Assembly (NCBI GenBank): GCA_014155875.1
Contig: JACEFZ010005531.1
Coordinates: 165,001 to 229,000 of the forward strand
Reading direction: 5' to 3'
Origin: Cepaea nemoralis
Lineage: Eukaryota > Mollusca > Gastropoda > Stylommatophora > Helicidae
Length of the DNA stretch: 64,000 bases
Part shown: one piece after another, positions 23,519 through 35,003 of the stretch
Layout of the letters: every line of letters starts with the position of its first letter
How positions within the stretch are numbered: position 1 is the stretch's first letter
Notes under the pieces: generated by a model
Database searches by the model: none
Seen by the model: the letters and a program-made list of their open reading frames with translations, nothing else
Told to the model about the DNA's origin: nothing
Translations under genes and position numbers: made by a program

Positions 23519-24350
23519 TTGCCGTGTGACGATTCTGTGTAGTCACGTCATTTTCTTCCCTTTCCCTAGCGTTTTGGTTCGGGGATTCTTTCATCATCAT
23601 CATCATATATTTACGTACGTATTTTGGGAATGGGAGGAGGGAGGAGGATGAAGAAGAAAAAAAAAATACGACAGTTGGCAGCGCTGGAATGAAAGGAAAG
23701 CGTGTAGAAAATTTCATCTCAATCGGATGGGCCGTTCGCGAACGTATAAAGGACATACAGACATACATAACATTGTAACTCATCTTTATTTGCTTAAGAA
23801 GTTACTGTAGTCATGCAGGTGATTAGAAAGAGTTTTCATTAAAAATAATGGATGGTGTGTGGAAGGACATTCTTTTAAGTTACTTTTTTTGTTGTATGAA
23901 TTTAATGAGAACTTATATGACTACTTATATGAATTAAATGAGATGCTCCCCACCAGGGACTGGGCGAAGCCAGACAGGATCAGGCAGACAGATAGACAGA
24001 CAGACAGACAGACAGATAGACAGTCGGGAACAGGAACTTATATGACTACTTATATAAATTAAATGAGATGCTTCACACCAGGAGCTGGGCGATGCCGGGC
24101 CGGGTCAGACAGACAGACAGACAGACAGACAGATAGTCGGTAACAGGAACGGGAACTTATATGACTACTTATATGAATTAAATGAGATGCTCCCCACCAG
24201 GGACTGGGCGAAGCCGGGCAGGGTCAGGCAGACAGATAGACAGACAGATAGACAGACAGATAGACAGTCGGGAACGGGAACTTATATGACTACTTATATG
24301 AATTAAATGAGATGCTCCACACCAGGAACTGGGCAATGCCGGGCCGGGTC

Positions 24351-24387
<37 letters not shown>

Positions 24388-24639
24388 GTCGGTAACGGGA
24401 ACGAGAACTTATATGACTACTTATATGAATTAAATGAGATGCTCCCCACCAGGGTCTGGGCGAAGCCGGGCAGGGTCAGCTAGTTTATATATAAGATGTA
24501 CATTGAAGTCATATAAAATTCCAGATTACAAGGAGAAAATTGTTGTTTAACGGCACCGGACCGGTCCCTGGTATAAAAGGAACATTTTATGTCGGTCCGT
24601 GAAAGTGAAAAGTTTGGGAAGCACTGGCGTAGAGTATTC

Positions 24640-25075
24640 TCCTGTATTCATCTCAGCAATCTCATTTCTGTTGTTGTGTTTTTTCTTTTCTCTTTTTCTG
24701 TCATTGTCCAGGTTTGGCATTGGTAGCAAAGAGTTGGTAGGAAGATCGTGTTGTAAAGTGCTTTCTTAATAGTTATTGATACATGTTTGTACTTTAGTAT
24801 TGGTGCCATTTGTCCAATGAGTTGATGTGCCTTATTGCACCTATTTTCGATCTTGTCTTCTGATCTTCTATTTGATGATATTATACTTCCTAGGTACTTG
24901 AAACTCTTTACTTGTTTCAAGGGATGGTCGTTTATGTGAATTGTTGTTGTTTGTTCTTCTTTAGTTATAGTCGTTACCTCTATTTTGCTTGTGCTAATTT
25001 TCATGTTATGATCCCTACACATTTCGTTTAGACTATTCATGTGGTCTTGTAATTCAGCTTCTGTTGAAACCGCCT
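24640..25075 (-). mobile_element. RTE-A LINE fragment, unit 2
   Basis: Minus-strand RTE-A reverse transcriptase tail: the DHNMKISTSKIEV block, FKYLGSIISSNRRSEDKI, SITIKKALYNTIFLPTLCYQ and TMTEKEKRK blocks are in one frame of 130 residues (24648-25040). It lacks both the catalytic box and the last third. It starts unit 2. Confidence 0.8.
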
Positions 25076-25849
25076 CGTACTTTCCGACTAAACTAAACTT
25101 GTAGAAATTCTAAGAGCGTACACTCACGGTTAGAAGTGAAAGCATCAAGACAGTCTGCGATACAATATATCTAATTGTACTGTTACGCCAAGTGCCGGAG
25201 ATTGCTGTAGATTCTTTGCCGTTTACTTTCTATGCAACCATGGTCACTGGTGTGAGGTATCTGGATTGCACACAACACCTTTTCATGATTCTCACTAGTT
25301 TCGAATTATTTGTTAGCACCTCTTTTTCAAACTACTTGCTTTTCAGCCCATTGTGCTCCACCAAGGCCCGTCTGCCAGTGTTAATGGGCAGTGATACAGT
25401 GATTAGAGTTTAAAGTTTGAATGACCGACATAGATAAATATATCATTATCATCACCATCATCATGTGCATTGTTAAATCGCGTATGCTATCGTGTACTCC
25501 CTTGTCGGAAAGTACGAGGCGGTTTCAAATGAAAGCCATTTGTTTGGTGCAAATATTATAAAACAGTACATAAGAAATGTATCATTTGTCGACGAAGTCC
25601 CCAACTGTGTTCAATGAATGCAAGTTCCCTGGCGCCAATAAAATGCTTGAATTTATGTAGAAAAATATGGTCTTGGTCACCTGCATAACCATCCATGAAC
25701 CACCTGCTGTACCTCTTCACAGGAACGAAACGTGTTGAATCTTCCTACTCATACCGTGCTTGACTGGCTGCACATGACATCTTTTAACTACCCTCACGAG
25801 TTGCAATTACAAGGTTGTTAATTTTTAACTATACTTACATATTAGGTCT

Positions 25850-26481
25850 TTACTTCAACTTCTTTTTACGACTGCCATGAAATGTTTCTTCTTCAGGCAT
25901 CATATCCATTGCCTGTTCATTATGATTATCATCTTTCTCCATATGTATGCCATTTTCAGCTGCCCAATGGCTAACTTCTGTTTTCAACTGTGACAATTTA
26001 TTAGCTTCCCATCTTCCTCCATGATCACTTCTTCTGTCTCCTTAAATAAGTAGGTGGTGTTTCCATAAGATGTTAAACTGGCCAATGTACCTCTCAATAA
26101 CTGAATATGTCTGTCTACCTCAACCTCTACCACCACAAATGTACATCTGTTACCAACACGCGGTTCAAACCCAGAGGAAGCTGGAATGTCCAGAGCAGCA
26201 TTGAATGTGTCCAGCACCAAGCAACCCAAGTGACGTTTGCTTTTCTTGTTAATCTCCCCTTCAAGCTGTTGGCCTCCTTTAAGACTGATCACAACGAAGT
26301 CTGCGACGACCTCCATCCTGGGGCACACATTCGCAACGAGGTAGCGATCCCCAATAACTTTCGCACGCTTCACATACAGCAGTGAACCTTCAAGTTGATC
26401 TGCATATTTGGCTGGCAACAGAGCTGACTTGACAGCAGCAAGTCGTCGGTTCTTGTCTATCGGATGCAGAAATACAACCAT
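25850..26481 (-). pseudogene. RPA43 (POLR1F)-like sequence, copy A2
   Basis: Same family as copy A1. The frame from 26481 keeps the whole OB-like region (LEG..LYV, VVADFVVISLK, INKKSKRHLGCLVLDTFNAAL, VGNRCTFVV, LRGTLASL). A one-base-type frameshift just after MEEDG (about 26005) replaces the tail. The original tail, with acidic EKDD..NEQAMDMMPEEE and basic KKKLK, is readable in another frame down to a stop at 25850-25852. The flanks match A1 and A3 base by base over long stretches, so these copies arose by DNA duplication and not by separate retropositions. Confidence 0.6.
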
Positions 26482-26950
26482 CCTCAGCCGTTCTCTCTAA
26501 GTGGATGTTTCAAAAAAATACATTTTAATAAGCTATCATATTACTGTTTGTTGTTATAACCTATCGGTGCCGTTGCTACACGTTTATAATGTTGCGTTTA
26601 CAATGACAAGGTCCACGCGTGCACCTGTCAAAAATAGGGGCCGTTCTATTTGAAAACATCACACAATTGCGCAAATAATTATCCAAACCTATCACTCTTT
26701 AAGTAAATAAATATTGTGTACAATATTATACAATAAGAAATACCATGTACGGATTCAGACAAGACAGTTCTTCTTCTTCTTATTTCGTTCCTTGAAATAT
26801 GTCTATAACTTCAATGTTGTCTCTTGTATGAATCTGACAGTCTTTTTTTAGTTCACTAAGCGGTCCATAGAGTTTATTTTCCACTGTTGCCTTTCTAGGC
26901 CAGAAGGTTCGCCTGGATATGTTGTAGTGTGGGCAGTCCTGGAGTATGTG

Positions 26951-27193
<243 letters not shown>

Positions 27194-27267
27194 ATGTGCC
27201 TGTTCAAACAACATAGGCGATCATGAACTCCCTTATCTGCTTCAAATTAAAACCTTGAATTGTATAT

Positions 27268-27294
27268 ATGTGTGTGTGTTTGTGTGTGTGTGGT

Positions 27295-27338
<44 letters not shown>

Positions 27339-27340
27339 TT
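27268..27340. repeat. (TG)n microsatellite, unit 2
   Basis: TG array with TTTG and GGTTG interruptions, at the same place as in units 1 and 3. Confidence 0.9.
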
Positions 27341-27671
27341 TTGTGTATGTGAAAATATTCTACAAAAGCACGGAACAAATATAACATTGTTAATGTAGTC
27401 ACCACTGCGCTCAATGCAAGTCCTTCAGCGCCTATAGTTACAATTCTCTTCTTCCTCTTCCTTTCTCTCTGTTAAACTCTGTATAACTTTATAAAACTCA
27501 AAATACTGCTTTACCGTATATTCAAAATGTCCAGTATTCAGTTTTATTGTTATCTTTGCATTGATGGCCCATTAAATCGCGTTCATTCACTGTTACCTGG
27601 AAGAGACATACTATTGACATATTTCTGTCTCGTTGTAACACGGTGGCTTCATATTTGTCATACTGTCTCTA

Positions 27672-29315
27672 ATACCCATACCTTCAACCAATTAACAAAA
27701 TATGACAACATCTACAAGGTTCCACAAATCCTAATCTAGTCTTAGATACAGTATTTCAACAAGCACTACAATTGCAGTAAAACGGAGTTGAACGTTACAA
27801 GAAAGTAAGTTTAGAACACTACTCCATATTATGAATGTTTATAGCACGACACTGCCGCCTTAACATCCCAGAATATTTTCTCGGTCTCCAAATTTGAGAG
27901 GCCAAATTGAGAAAGAATGAATTAATCACGCTACTCCAAGGCTATCTAGTCGTGAGGTAAGATTATTCACAAAAAGCCTCTAGCCATGACGTAAGCTTGC
28001 AGATGGCAAGTAAAATGGGATACTTGAGATGGACACAACTAGATAATTTAAATTAGTCTACACCTTAGAAAACTGCTGACCCAGACGGGCTATGACACCA
28101 CACAGACACATTGGCACCTTCTCGTCCAGGTAGACCCTGGCTGAATCAACAATGAACTGGGCCATTGGTTGAATAAAGGCAATTAACGCCAGATGGAGAT
28201 AATAGCCATAGGGCGGTAAACAAGCCAAGTCAACTCTGACTGGCAGACTCAGGAATGTGTGAAAACAGATCTGATAAGGCAATTAACACTGTGCCTGTAG
28301 ACTTTGTACCAGACAGAGAGGAGCAAGGTGTGATGGCCAGGTTGCAGGGATAATTGCAATTACTGTCAGGAGGAGATAAGAAGAATTTATGACGGGAATG
28401 CCAAGGAGATAATACTGTCTGCTTGACTCAGCTTAAATAAGGGTCCCTAGCCTGTTTTATGTTAGATTAAGTCTGACTTCAGAACAGCTCTCACAAGGAG
28501 CACCTATGTTGTAGATCTCAAGAACGAGTGAAGACTAGGAGTGTCAGGACTGACAGGATCGTCAGAATACCGGCAAGCTGTTTCGTTTTTGAGTCTACTG
28601 GAGAGTGGGGATCTGGACCACAGTTCCAGATAGATGAAGTAACAAGTAAAGTTACGTAATGTTTCTCATCACAATATGTTATATGATTTCATCAACCCCA
28701 TATTGAAAACCATCAGATGTCTATGATTAGTAAATAAATGTTGTAGTATTGTAACTCATAGTTCTGTCATTATATTTTTTTTCCAATTGTGCATACGTGT
28801 TGTGTGTGTACATTGGTGGGGGTTCACTTACACACCAAGGAAAGGAGCAGTCAGGGAGAAAAACCTGTACTAGGATAGTTGTCCTTAAACTTTAATTCAG
28901 ACTTAAAAATCTATCCTAGCTAACCTTCTCTTCCCTATTCCTTGGCGAATATTCAGCACAGTTCATTTCAATTTTGTAACGAGCCACTTGGAGCTGTACG
29001 TTGGATATTCATGGGCTTAATCTGTAGTTCAGCCATATAGATTTTGTCCCTAGTCAGTTTCTGACTATTTGGGGTTGCTCGCCAGCGAATAATACATTCA
29101 TCTAGCCGGTGGGGCACCCCGACTTATGACAAATATCCATACCTTCAACCAATTAACAAAATATGACAACATCTACAAGGTTCCACAAATCCTAATCTAG
29201 TCTTAGATACAGTATTTCAACAAGCACTACAATTGCAGTAAAACGGAGTTGAACGTTACAAGAAAGTAAGTTTAGAACACTACTCCATATTATGACTTGT
29301 TTATAGCACAACACT
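27672..29315. repeat. 185-bp direct repeats flanking a 1.28-kb insert
   Basis: The sequence CCATACCTTCAACCAATTAA... through ...TTATAGCACGACACT (27672-27855) recurs almost unchanged at 29130-29315. Units 1 and 3 have it once (about 4310-4500 and 48870-49050). Between the copies lie 1.28 kb found nowhere else in the window. No gene is visible in the insert. It contains an AATAAATG signal at about 28733, and the stretch TACATTGGTGGGGGTTCAC near 28811. Confidence 0.85.
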
Positions 29316-29725
29316 TGTGATATTCAGTTGTAAGTAAGTATGTCAACAGCTGTGTGTTTAAACAAGTAAGTGTATACACAAAGCATCTATTGAAATAAAA
29401 AGTAGTGTAAATTGTTAGATATTAAAAAGTAAGACATGAACTATTAATATGTTAAATATTTATCTTTTAAAATTAACCTTTTGGTTTGTTGTCTATAATT
29501 TCAGTATATATTTTCTTTCCGTGTCAGTTTCCATATTTACATTTATTATGAATCGAGACAACTACTTTGTAATTAGAAAGAAAACAATCTTGTTATGCCT
29601 CTGATCAGTTTGGGAACTATAAGAACCATTTGAAATATTCAGAACTTGAATACACACTGCTATTCCTTATGCTGTAAAATGTGACGTATAATAGATAAAT
29701 CTGTATACACAATATTTATATTGTA

Positions 29726-29821
29726 CTAGCTGACCCGGCCCGGCTTCGCCCAGTCCCTGGTGGGGAGCATCTCATTTAATTCATATAAGTAGTCATATAA
29801 GTTCTCGTTCCCGTTACCGAC

Positions 29822-29902
<81 letters not shown>

Positions 29903-30129
29903 GACCCGGCCCGGCATCGCCCAACTCCTGGTGTGGAGCATCTCATTTAATTCATATAAGTAGTCATATAAGCTCCCGTTCCCGTTCCCGACTATCTATC
30001 TGTCTGTCTGTCTGTCTATATGTCTGTCTGTCTGTCTGTCTGTCTGATCCGGCCCGGCTTCGCCCAGCTCCTGATGGCGAGCATCTCATTTAATTCATAT
30101 AAGTAGTCATATAAGTTCCCGTTCCCGAC

Positions 30130-30191
<62 letters not shown>

Positions 30192-32136
30192 CCTCCCTCT
30201 CTGTCTGTCTGTCTGTCTGTCTGCCTGTCTGTCTAATCATTTATTGGTTGCAGTTAGAACAACCTTAGATAAACGAAGACCAACTTACAAAAAGCATTAG
30301 AAAGAGCACTTGAAAGGTCTTTACATCTTCCCCAACAATTAACTTGGGTAAATGGAGCAGCGGCAGCAGCATCAGCAGAAGAAGGAAAAGGAGGAGTAGG
30401 AGCTGGGAGGAGGAAGAGGGAGGTGGAGGAGGGAGGAAGAGATAGGCGGAGAGAGGAGGAGGAGGGAGGAGGAGGAGTAGGGAGGAGGAGAGAGGAGGAG
30501 GAGAGAGGAGGCGGAGGGAGGAGGTGGTGGGAGGAGGCGGAGGGAGGAAGAGGGAGAAGGATGAGGGAGGAGAAGGAGGGGAAGGATGAGGAGGGAGGAG
30601 GAGGAAGAGGGAGGAGGAGGAGGAGGGAGGTGGAGAGAGGAGGAGGAGGGATGAGGGGGAGGACGTAGGAGGAGGAGGAGGGAGGAGGAGGGAGTAGGAG
30701 GAGAGAGGAGGAGAAGGGAGGAGGAAGGAAGAGGAGTGATTAGGAGGAGGGAGGAGGAAGGAGAAGGAGGGAGGAGAAGAACGCAGGGGGAGGAGGAGGA
30801 GGGAGATGGAGGAGGAGGGAGGAGGAGGAGAGAGGAGGAGGAGGGAGGAGGCGGAGGGAGGAGGTGGAGGGAGGAGGCGGAGGGAGGAAGAGGGAGAAGG
30901 ATGAGGGAGGAGAAGGAGGGGAAGGATGAGGAGGGAGGAGGAGGAAGAGGGAGGAGGAGGAGGAGGGAGGTGGAGAGAGGAGGAGGAGGGATGAGGGGGA
31001 GGACGTAGGAGGAGGAGGGAGGAGGAGGGAGTAGGAGGAGAGAGGAGGAGAAGGGAGGAGGAAGGAAGAGGAGTGATTGGGAGGAGGGAGGAGGAAGAGG
31101 GAGAAGGAGGACGGAGAAGGAGGAGGAGGGAGGAGGAGAAAGAGGGAGGAGGAGGAAGAGGGAGGAGGAGGAGGGATGTGGAGGGAGAAGGAGGGAGGAG
31201 GTAGAGGTAGGAGGAGGGAAGAGGAGAGAGGATGAGGTGGGAGGAGGAGAAGGGAGGAGGAGGGGGAGGAGGTAGGAGGGGGAGGGAGGAGAAGGGGGAG
31301 GAGGGATGAGGGGAGGACGTAGAATTAAAAGGAGGGAGGAGGAGGGAGTGGGAGGAGAGAGGAGGAAGGAAGGGGAGTGATTAGGAGGAGGGCGAGGAGG
31401 TAGGAGGAAGAGGGAGGAGGAGGGAGGAAGGAGGAGGAGGAGAAAGAGGGAGGAGGAGGAGGGAGAGGGAGGAGGGGGAGAGGAAGAGGGTAGGAGGAGG
31501 AGGAGGGGAGAGGAGGAGGAGGATTTTAACGCATATGCCTGTAGACAACTGCAGCGAAAAGGTGGGTCTGTCTATCTATCTGACCCGGCGTGGCTTTGCC
31601 CAGCTCCTGGAGGGTAGCGTCTCATTAAATTCATACAACAAAAAAAGTAACTTGTAAAAAGTAAGAATGTCCTTCCACACACCATCCATTATTTTTAATG
31701 AAAACTCTTTCTAATCACCTGCATGACTACAGTAACTTCTTAAGCATAAAAAGATGAGTTACATTGTTATGCATTGTGCATTATTTTTATGAACAATTTG
31801 AAAATGCCTTAAAGATTGTATCATTATTTATTATAACTCATATGCCGTTACATAACTATAGACACAGAGTTTATAAATCTTTGAAAACGATGCCACAATA
31901 TGACTATAAGTTATACAGAAAAGTTATGCCCCTTGAAATAACTTTTACAGAGTTAAGTCCCCTGAAATATATGAAATTATAATGAAAAGTGAAAAATGAA
32001 ATAATATTGGGTAAGCAGCCGATTTCACACTAAAAAAATATGACAGTGGGCTGCACTGGAATGAAAGGAAGACGTGTAGAACATTTCATCTCAATCAGAT
32101 GGGCCGTTCGCGAGCGCACAAAGGACATACGGACAT

Positions 32137-32174
<38 letters not shown>

Positions 32175-32197
32175 GGAGATCGCAATTTATATATAAG
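29726..32197 (-). mobile_element. Helitron-like element 2
   Basis: Minus strand: TCTTATATATAAATTGCGATC... at 32197 leading to ...GGGTCAGCTAG at 29726. The empty site is visible in unit 1 (TATTGTATATTGCCA at about 4900) and unit 3 (about 49450). Apart from one changed base, the element lies cleanly between A and T without a duplication, as Helitrons do. Inside are three 110-bp modules with TGTC arrays (29726-30240), a TTATTGGTTGCAGTTAGAAC segment shared with element 3, a GGA tract (30350-31525) and a conserved terminal block with TGGGCCGTTCGCGAGCGC. No coding capacity is recognised. Confidence 0.55.
30350..31525. repeat. 1.2-kb GGA-rich polypurine tract
   Basis: Same composition as 21318-23310. 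It contains an internal duplication of about 300 bases: the run near 30423-30670 recurs at about 30770-31010. Confidence 0.95.
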
Positions 32198-32407
32198 ATG
32201 TTGCCATGAACATTCTGAACATATCGAAGTATATCAAAACATGTTTTACTTTTCATGATTTAAACTAACTTCATGGTATTTTACTTACATAAAATACATC
32301 AATGAAACGCTATGGAATACAGCCTGCAAAAGAACAATGAAAATAAAAGATGGCGGGTATTATTGTTTGTAATGGCCGGGTCTTAAACTCTAGAATCAAA
32401 CACTGGT

Positions 32408-33000
32408 TCATCATCATCATGTGCCATGCCGGTAAACTTGGGCGGTCATGTCTTGCCATCTCACTCGATCACCAGAATCGTGAATCAGCTCTTTGTTCTT
32501 TTCTCAACCAAGCCACGTGGCCAGGCCATCCAGGTATTTATTCATCTGCCTTCCTCTTGTTATTTTCCCCTCGATCTTGCCAATTGTCATCAAGTCCTCC
32601 AATTTATTTCTTCTCATAACGTTGCCGAAAAATGTTGACTTTCTACGTCTAAGTTCTCTAATCAGTTTGTGATTTTCCTTTGTTTCTTGTAGGAATTGGT
32701 CATTGGTTTTTCTATCTCTCCATGGTATTCTTTGCATTTTCCTCAGAAACCACATTTCCACAGACAACAGATGTTTTTCAGCCTGTCTGCTCATTTTCCA
32801 CGCTTCACACTCACACAACAGTACAGGTTCGGTACAGCATCTCAACAATCTGTTTCTTGTTGCAAATGACATCTTTTTGGTGTACAGTATGTTTCTCATC
32901 TTGCAAAAGGCTACCTTTGCCATGGCGATTCTTGTTCTAATCTCTTCAAGACATTTCTCTTCATTTGTTATACACGGGTTACAGCTTTTCACTCGATACA
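32408..33000 (-). mobile_element. RTE-B LINE fragment, minus strand, unit 2
   Basis: The best-kept minus RTE-B copy: one 165-residue frame from 33001 to 32504 with CLEEIRTRIAMAKVAF, NRLLRCCTEPVLLCECEAWKM, MWFLRKMQRIPWRDRK, STFFGNVMRRNKLEDLM and a KITRGRQMNKYLDGLATWLG end. It ends at the ATG tail at about 32408. The RT catalytic region is absent. Confidence 0.8.
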
Positions 33001-33014
33001 ACCATTACAAAGAC

Positions 33015-33878
33015 ATATAGAATCGTCTAGTGAAGATGTGCGTTTGGCTCTTCCACTAGACTACCGAATAATTAGCTTGATACACCACCTGCATGATGAA
33101 ATTATTAAAATGTTGGAAGATATCAACATTGATGGAAAGATTTCAGAAGAATGAAACATATTTACTGGAACTAAGTAACAGAAAGTAAAATGGGAAATAA
33201 AGAGGGCAGTACTAAACAAATAAAGATAGGAGTACGACAATGATGTCATTTGTTACTGGATCTTTTCTCATTCTATACCGAAGTATTTATGGGAGAGATC
33301 ACAGAGAAGCCGGGAATACAAATCGGAGGTAATAATGTAAACAATATACGCTATGAAATTGTTGGACATTGTAGTAACAGAGTGTCGGGAGAAAAGCCTC
33401 TCCTTGAATATCAAGACAACAATAACAATGAGGACATAAAAGAATAAAATGTGACACCAAAATGTGAAATTAAAATAGAAGGGAACATTCTATAACCAAG
33501 TTGATAATTTTAAATACCTAAGGGCATTATTAACGTCAAACAGAAGATGCACAAGTGAGATTAAGAACATAATAGGACAAGCAAAAGCTGCATATCAGAA
33601 AATGAGATGCATATTATGCAGTAAGTCACTATAATTGCATGCAAGAAAAAGGGTTGTGAAGTAGAACCAGGTTTGTAGTGAATGTTTCAATGTAAATGAA
33701 CAAATTAGGAAGAACTTGGAAGAAACAAAAGTGTGGTTACTAAGACGAATGTTGCAATTTCCTTGGACTGCCAGAGTAAATAACGAATATTGCCTGAAAG
33801 AGGCTAATGAAACTAGAACATTATATATATATGCTTTCCGGCATGGCACATGATATATATATATATATCTATATATAT

Positions 33879-33936
<58 letters not shown>

Positions 33937-34178
33937 AAAGAAACAAACCGCTTTCTTCTGTCAGGTTATGAGAAGAGAGACATTGACGAACATCGTGACA
34001 ATTTGAAACACCGAGGGGAAGATGGGCAGAGGTCGACCAAGAGAAATGATGCTGGATGGATTGAGGCGGTGGCGTGGAGGAATATCATCATCAGAGTTGA
34101 TCGAGAACACCTTTGACCGAGATCTATGGAAAGACATGAACGCCTACGCCAGCTAGTAGGGCACTTGATGATGACGAT
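33015..34178 (+). mobile_element. RTE-B LINE fragment, plus strand, unit 2
   Basis: Paralogue of 5716-6790, with the same stops. It contains the DLFSFYTEVFMGEITEKPGI block and a decayed C-terminus, is interrupted by a TA microsatellite at 33853-33934, and ends in GATGATGACGATGATAACCC leading straight into the 47-bp minisatellite. Confidence 0.8.
33853..33934. repeat. (TA)n microsatellite inside RTE-B, unit 2
   Basis: About 80 bases of TA with a few C or AA interruptions. The same spot in unit 3 has about 105 bases (51083-51187), while unit 1 has only a short AT-rich remnant. Confidence 0.9.
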
Positions 34179-34459
34179 GATAACCCAACCTACTACCATC
34201 TGACAACACATCCACACCGGACTGAGATAACCCAACCTACTACCATCTGACAACACATCCACACCGGACTGAGATAACCCAACCTACTACCATCTGACAA
34301 CACATCCACACCGGACTGAGATAAACCAACCTACTACCATCTGACAACACATCCACACCGGACTGAGATAACCCAACCTACTACCATCTGACAACACATC
34401 CACACCGGACTGAGATAACCCAACCTACTACCATCTGACAACACATCCACACCTGACTG
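34179..34459. repeat. 47-bp minisatellite, about 6 copies (unit 2)
   Basis: Same 47-bp unit as at 6791, immediately after the RTE-B tail. Confidence 0.95.
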
Positions 34460-34860
34460 TGTATAAAGTTCTAACACTCCTGATATTATTCGTGGAGATA
34501 ACCACGAAGGGAGACAGTCGGACATCGTTGAACATATGAATCTTTTCAAACAAATTGAAAATAACAGGAGCTATCAGAAGTGAAAGTCAATCTCGCCAAG
34601 ACATCAGCAGCAGCTGACAAATGTTGGTGTTGACTGCAATGCCCTGTAAAGATTATGCGGGGGGAAAAAACAACAACAAATGAGAAGTGAACATTGTTAT
34701 GAGTACGTACTGTGTGTATGTAATGGTATATGCTTGTATGTATCTGAACGGAGTAGGCAACTATTTATTCTCTCCAAATATTGACTGTGTCCCTTGAAGA
34801 AATGGAGGTTGCTGACACAGAATAGTACTAGGCAATTCTCACAACATATATGATTTCTGA

Positions 34861-34881
34861 GGGGGGGGGGGGGGGGGGGGG
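34861..34881. repeat. Poly(G) run, unit 2
   Basis: About 21 consecutive G. The paralogous run in unit 3 lies at about 51930-51946. Confidence 0.9.
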
Positions 34882-35003
34882 TATTTCCCAAAGGATAGTT
34901 CGAGAGTTGTGATCATGTTATTAATACTCATTTTTTTCCATAATAAATTCATTTAATATGTATACGTTTTTCTTCCATATGTGGCAAACCACAGCACGTA
35001 ACA

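Larger units (their letters stand above)
20945..24496 (-). mobile_element. Helitron-like non-autonomous element 1 with polypurine core
   Basis: Read on the minus strand the element begins TCTTATATATAA (just right of 24485) and ends GGGTCAGCTAG (about 20946), flanked by A on the left and T on the right. That fits the Helitron pattern (TC...CTRR, insertion between A and T, no duplication). Inside are three roughly 110-bp modules with TGTC/GACA arrays at the left end (20945-21310), 2 kb of GGA-rich purine DNA (21318-23310), a piece with the TGGGCCGTTCGCGAACGTATAAAGG block (about 23730), and four modules in the opposite orientation (23890-24480). An RTE-B tail lies inside it at 23460-23518. No Rep/helicase is present. 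Confidence 0.5.
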
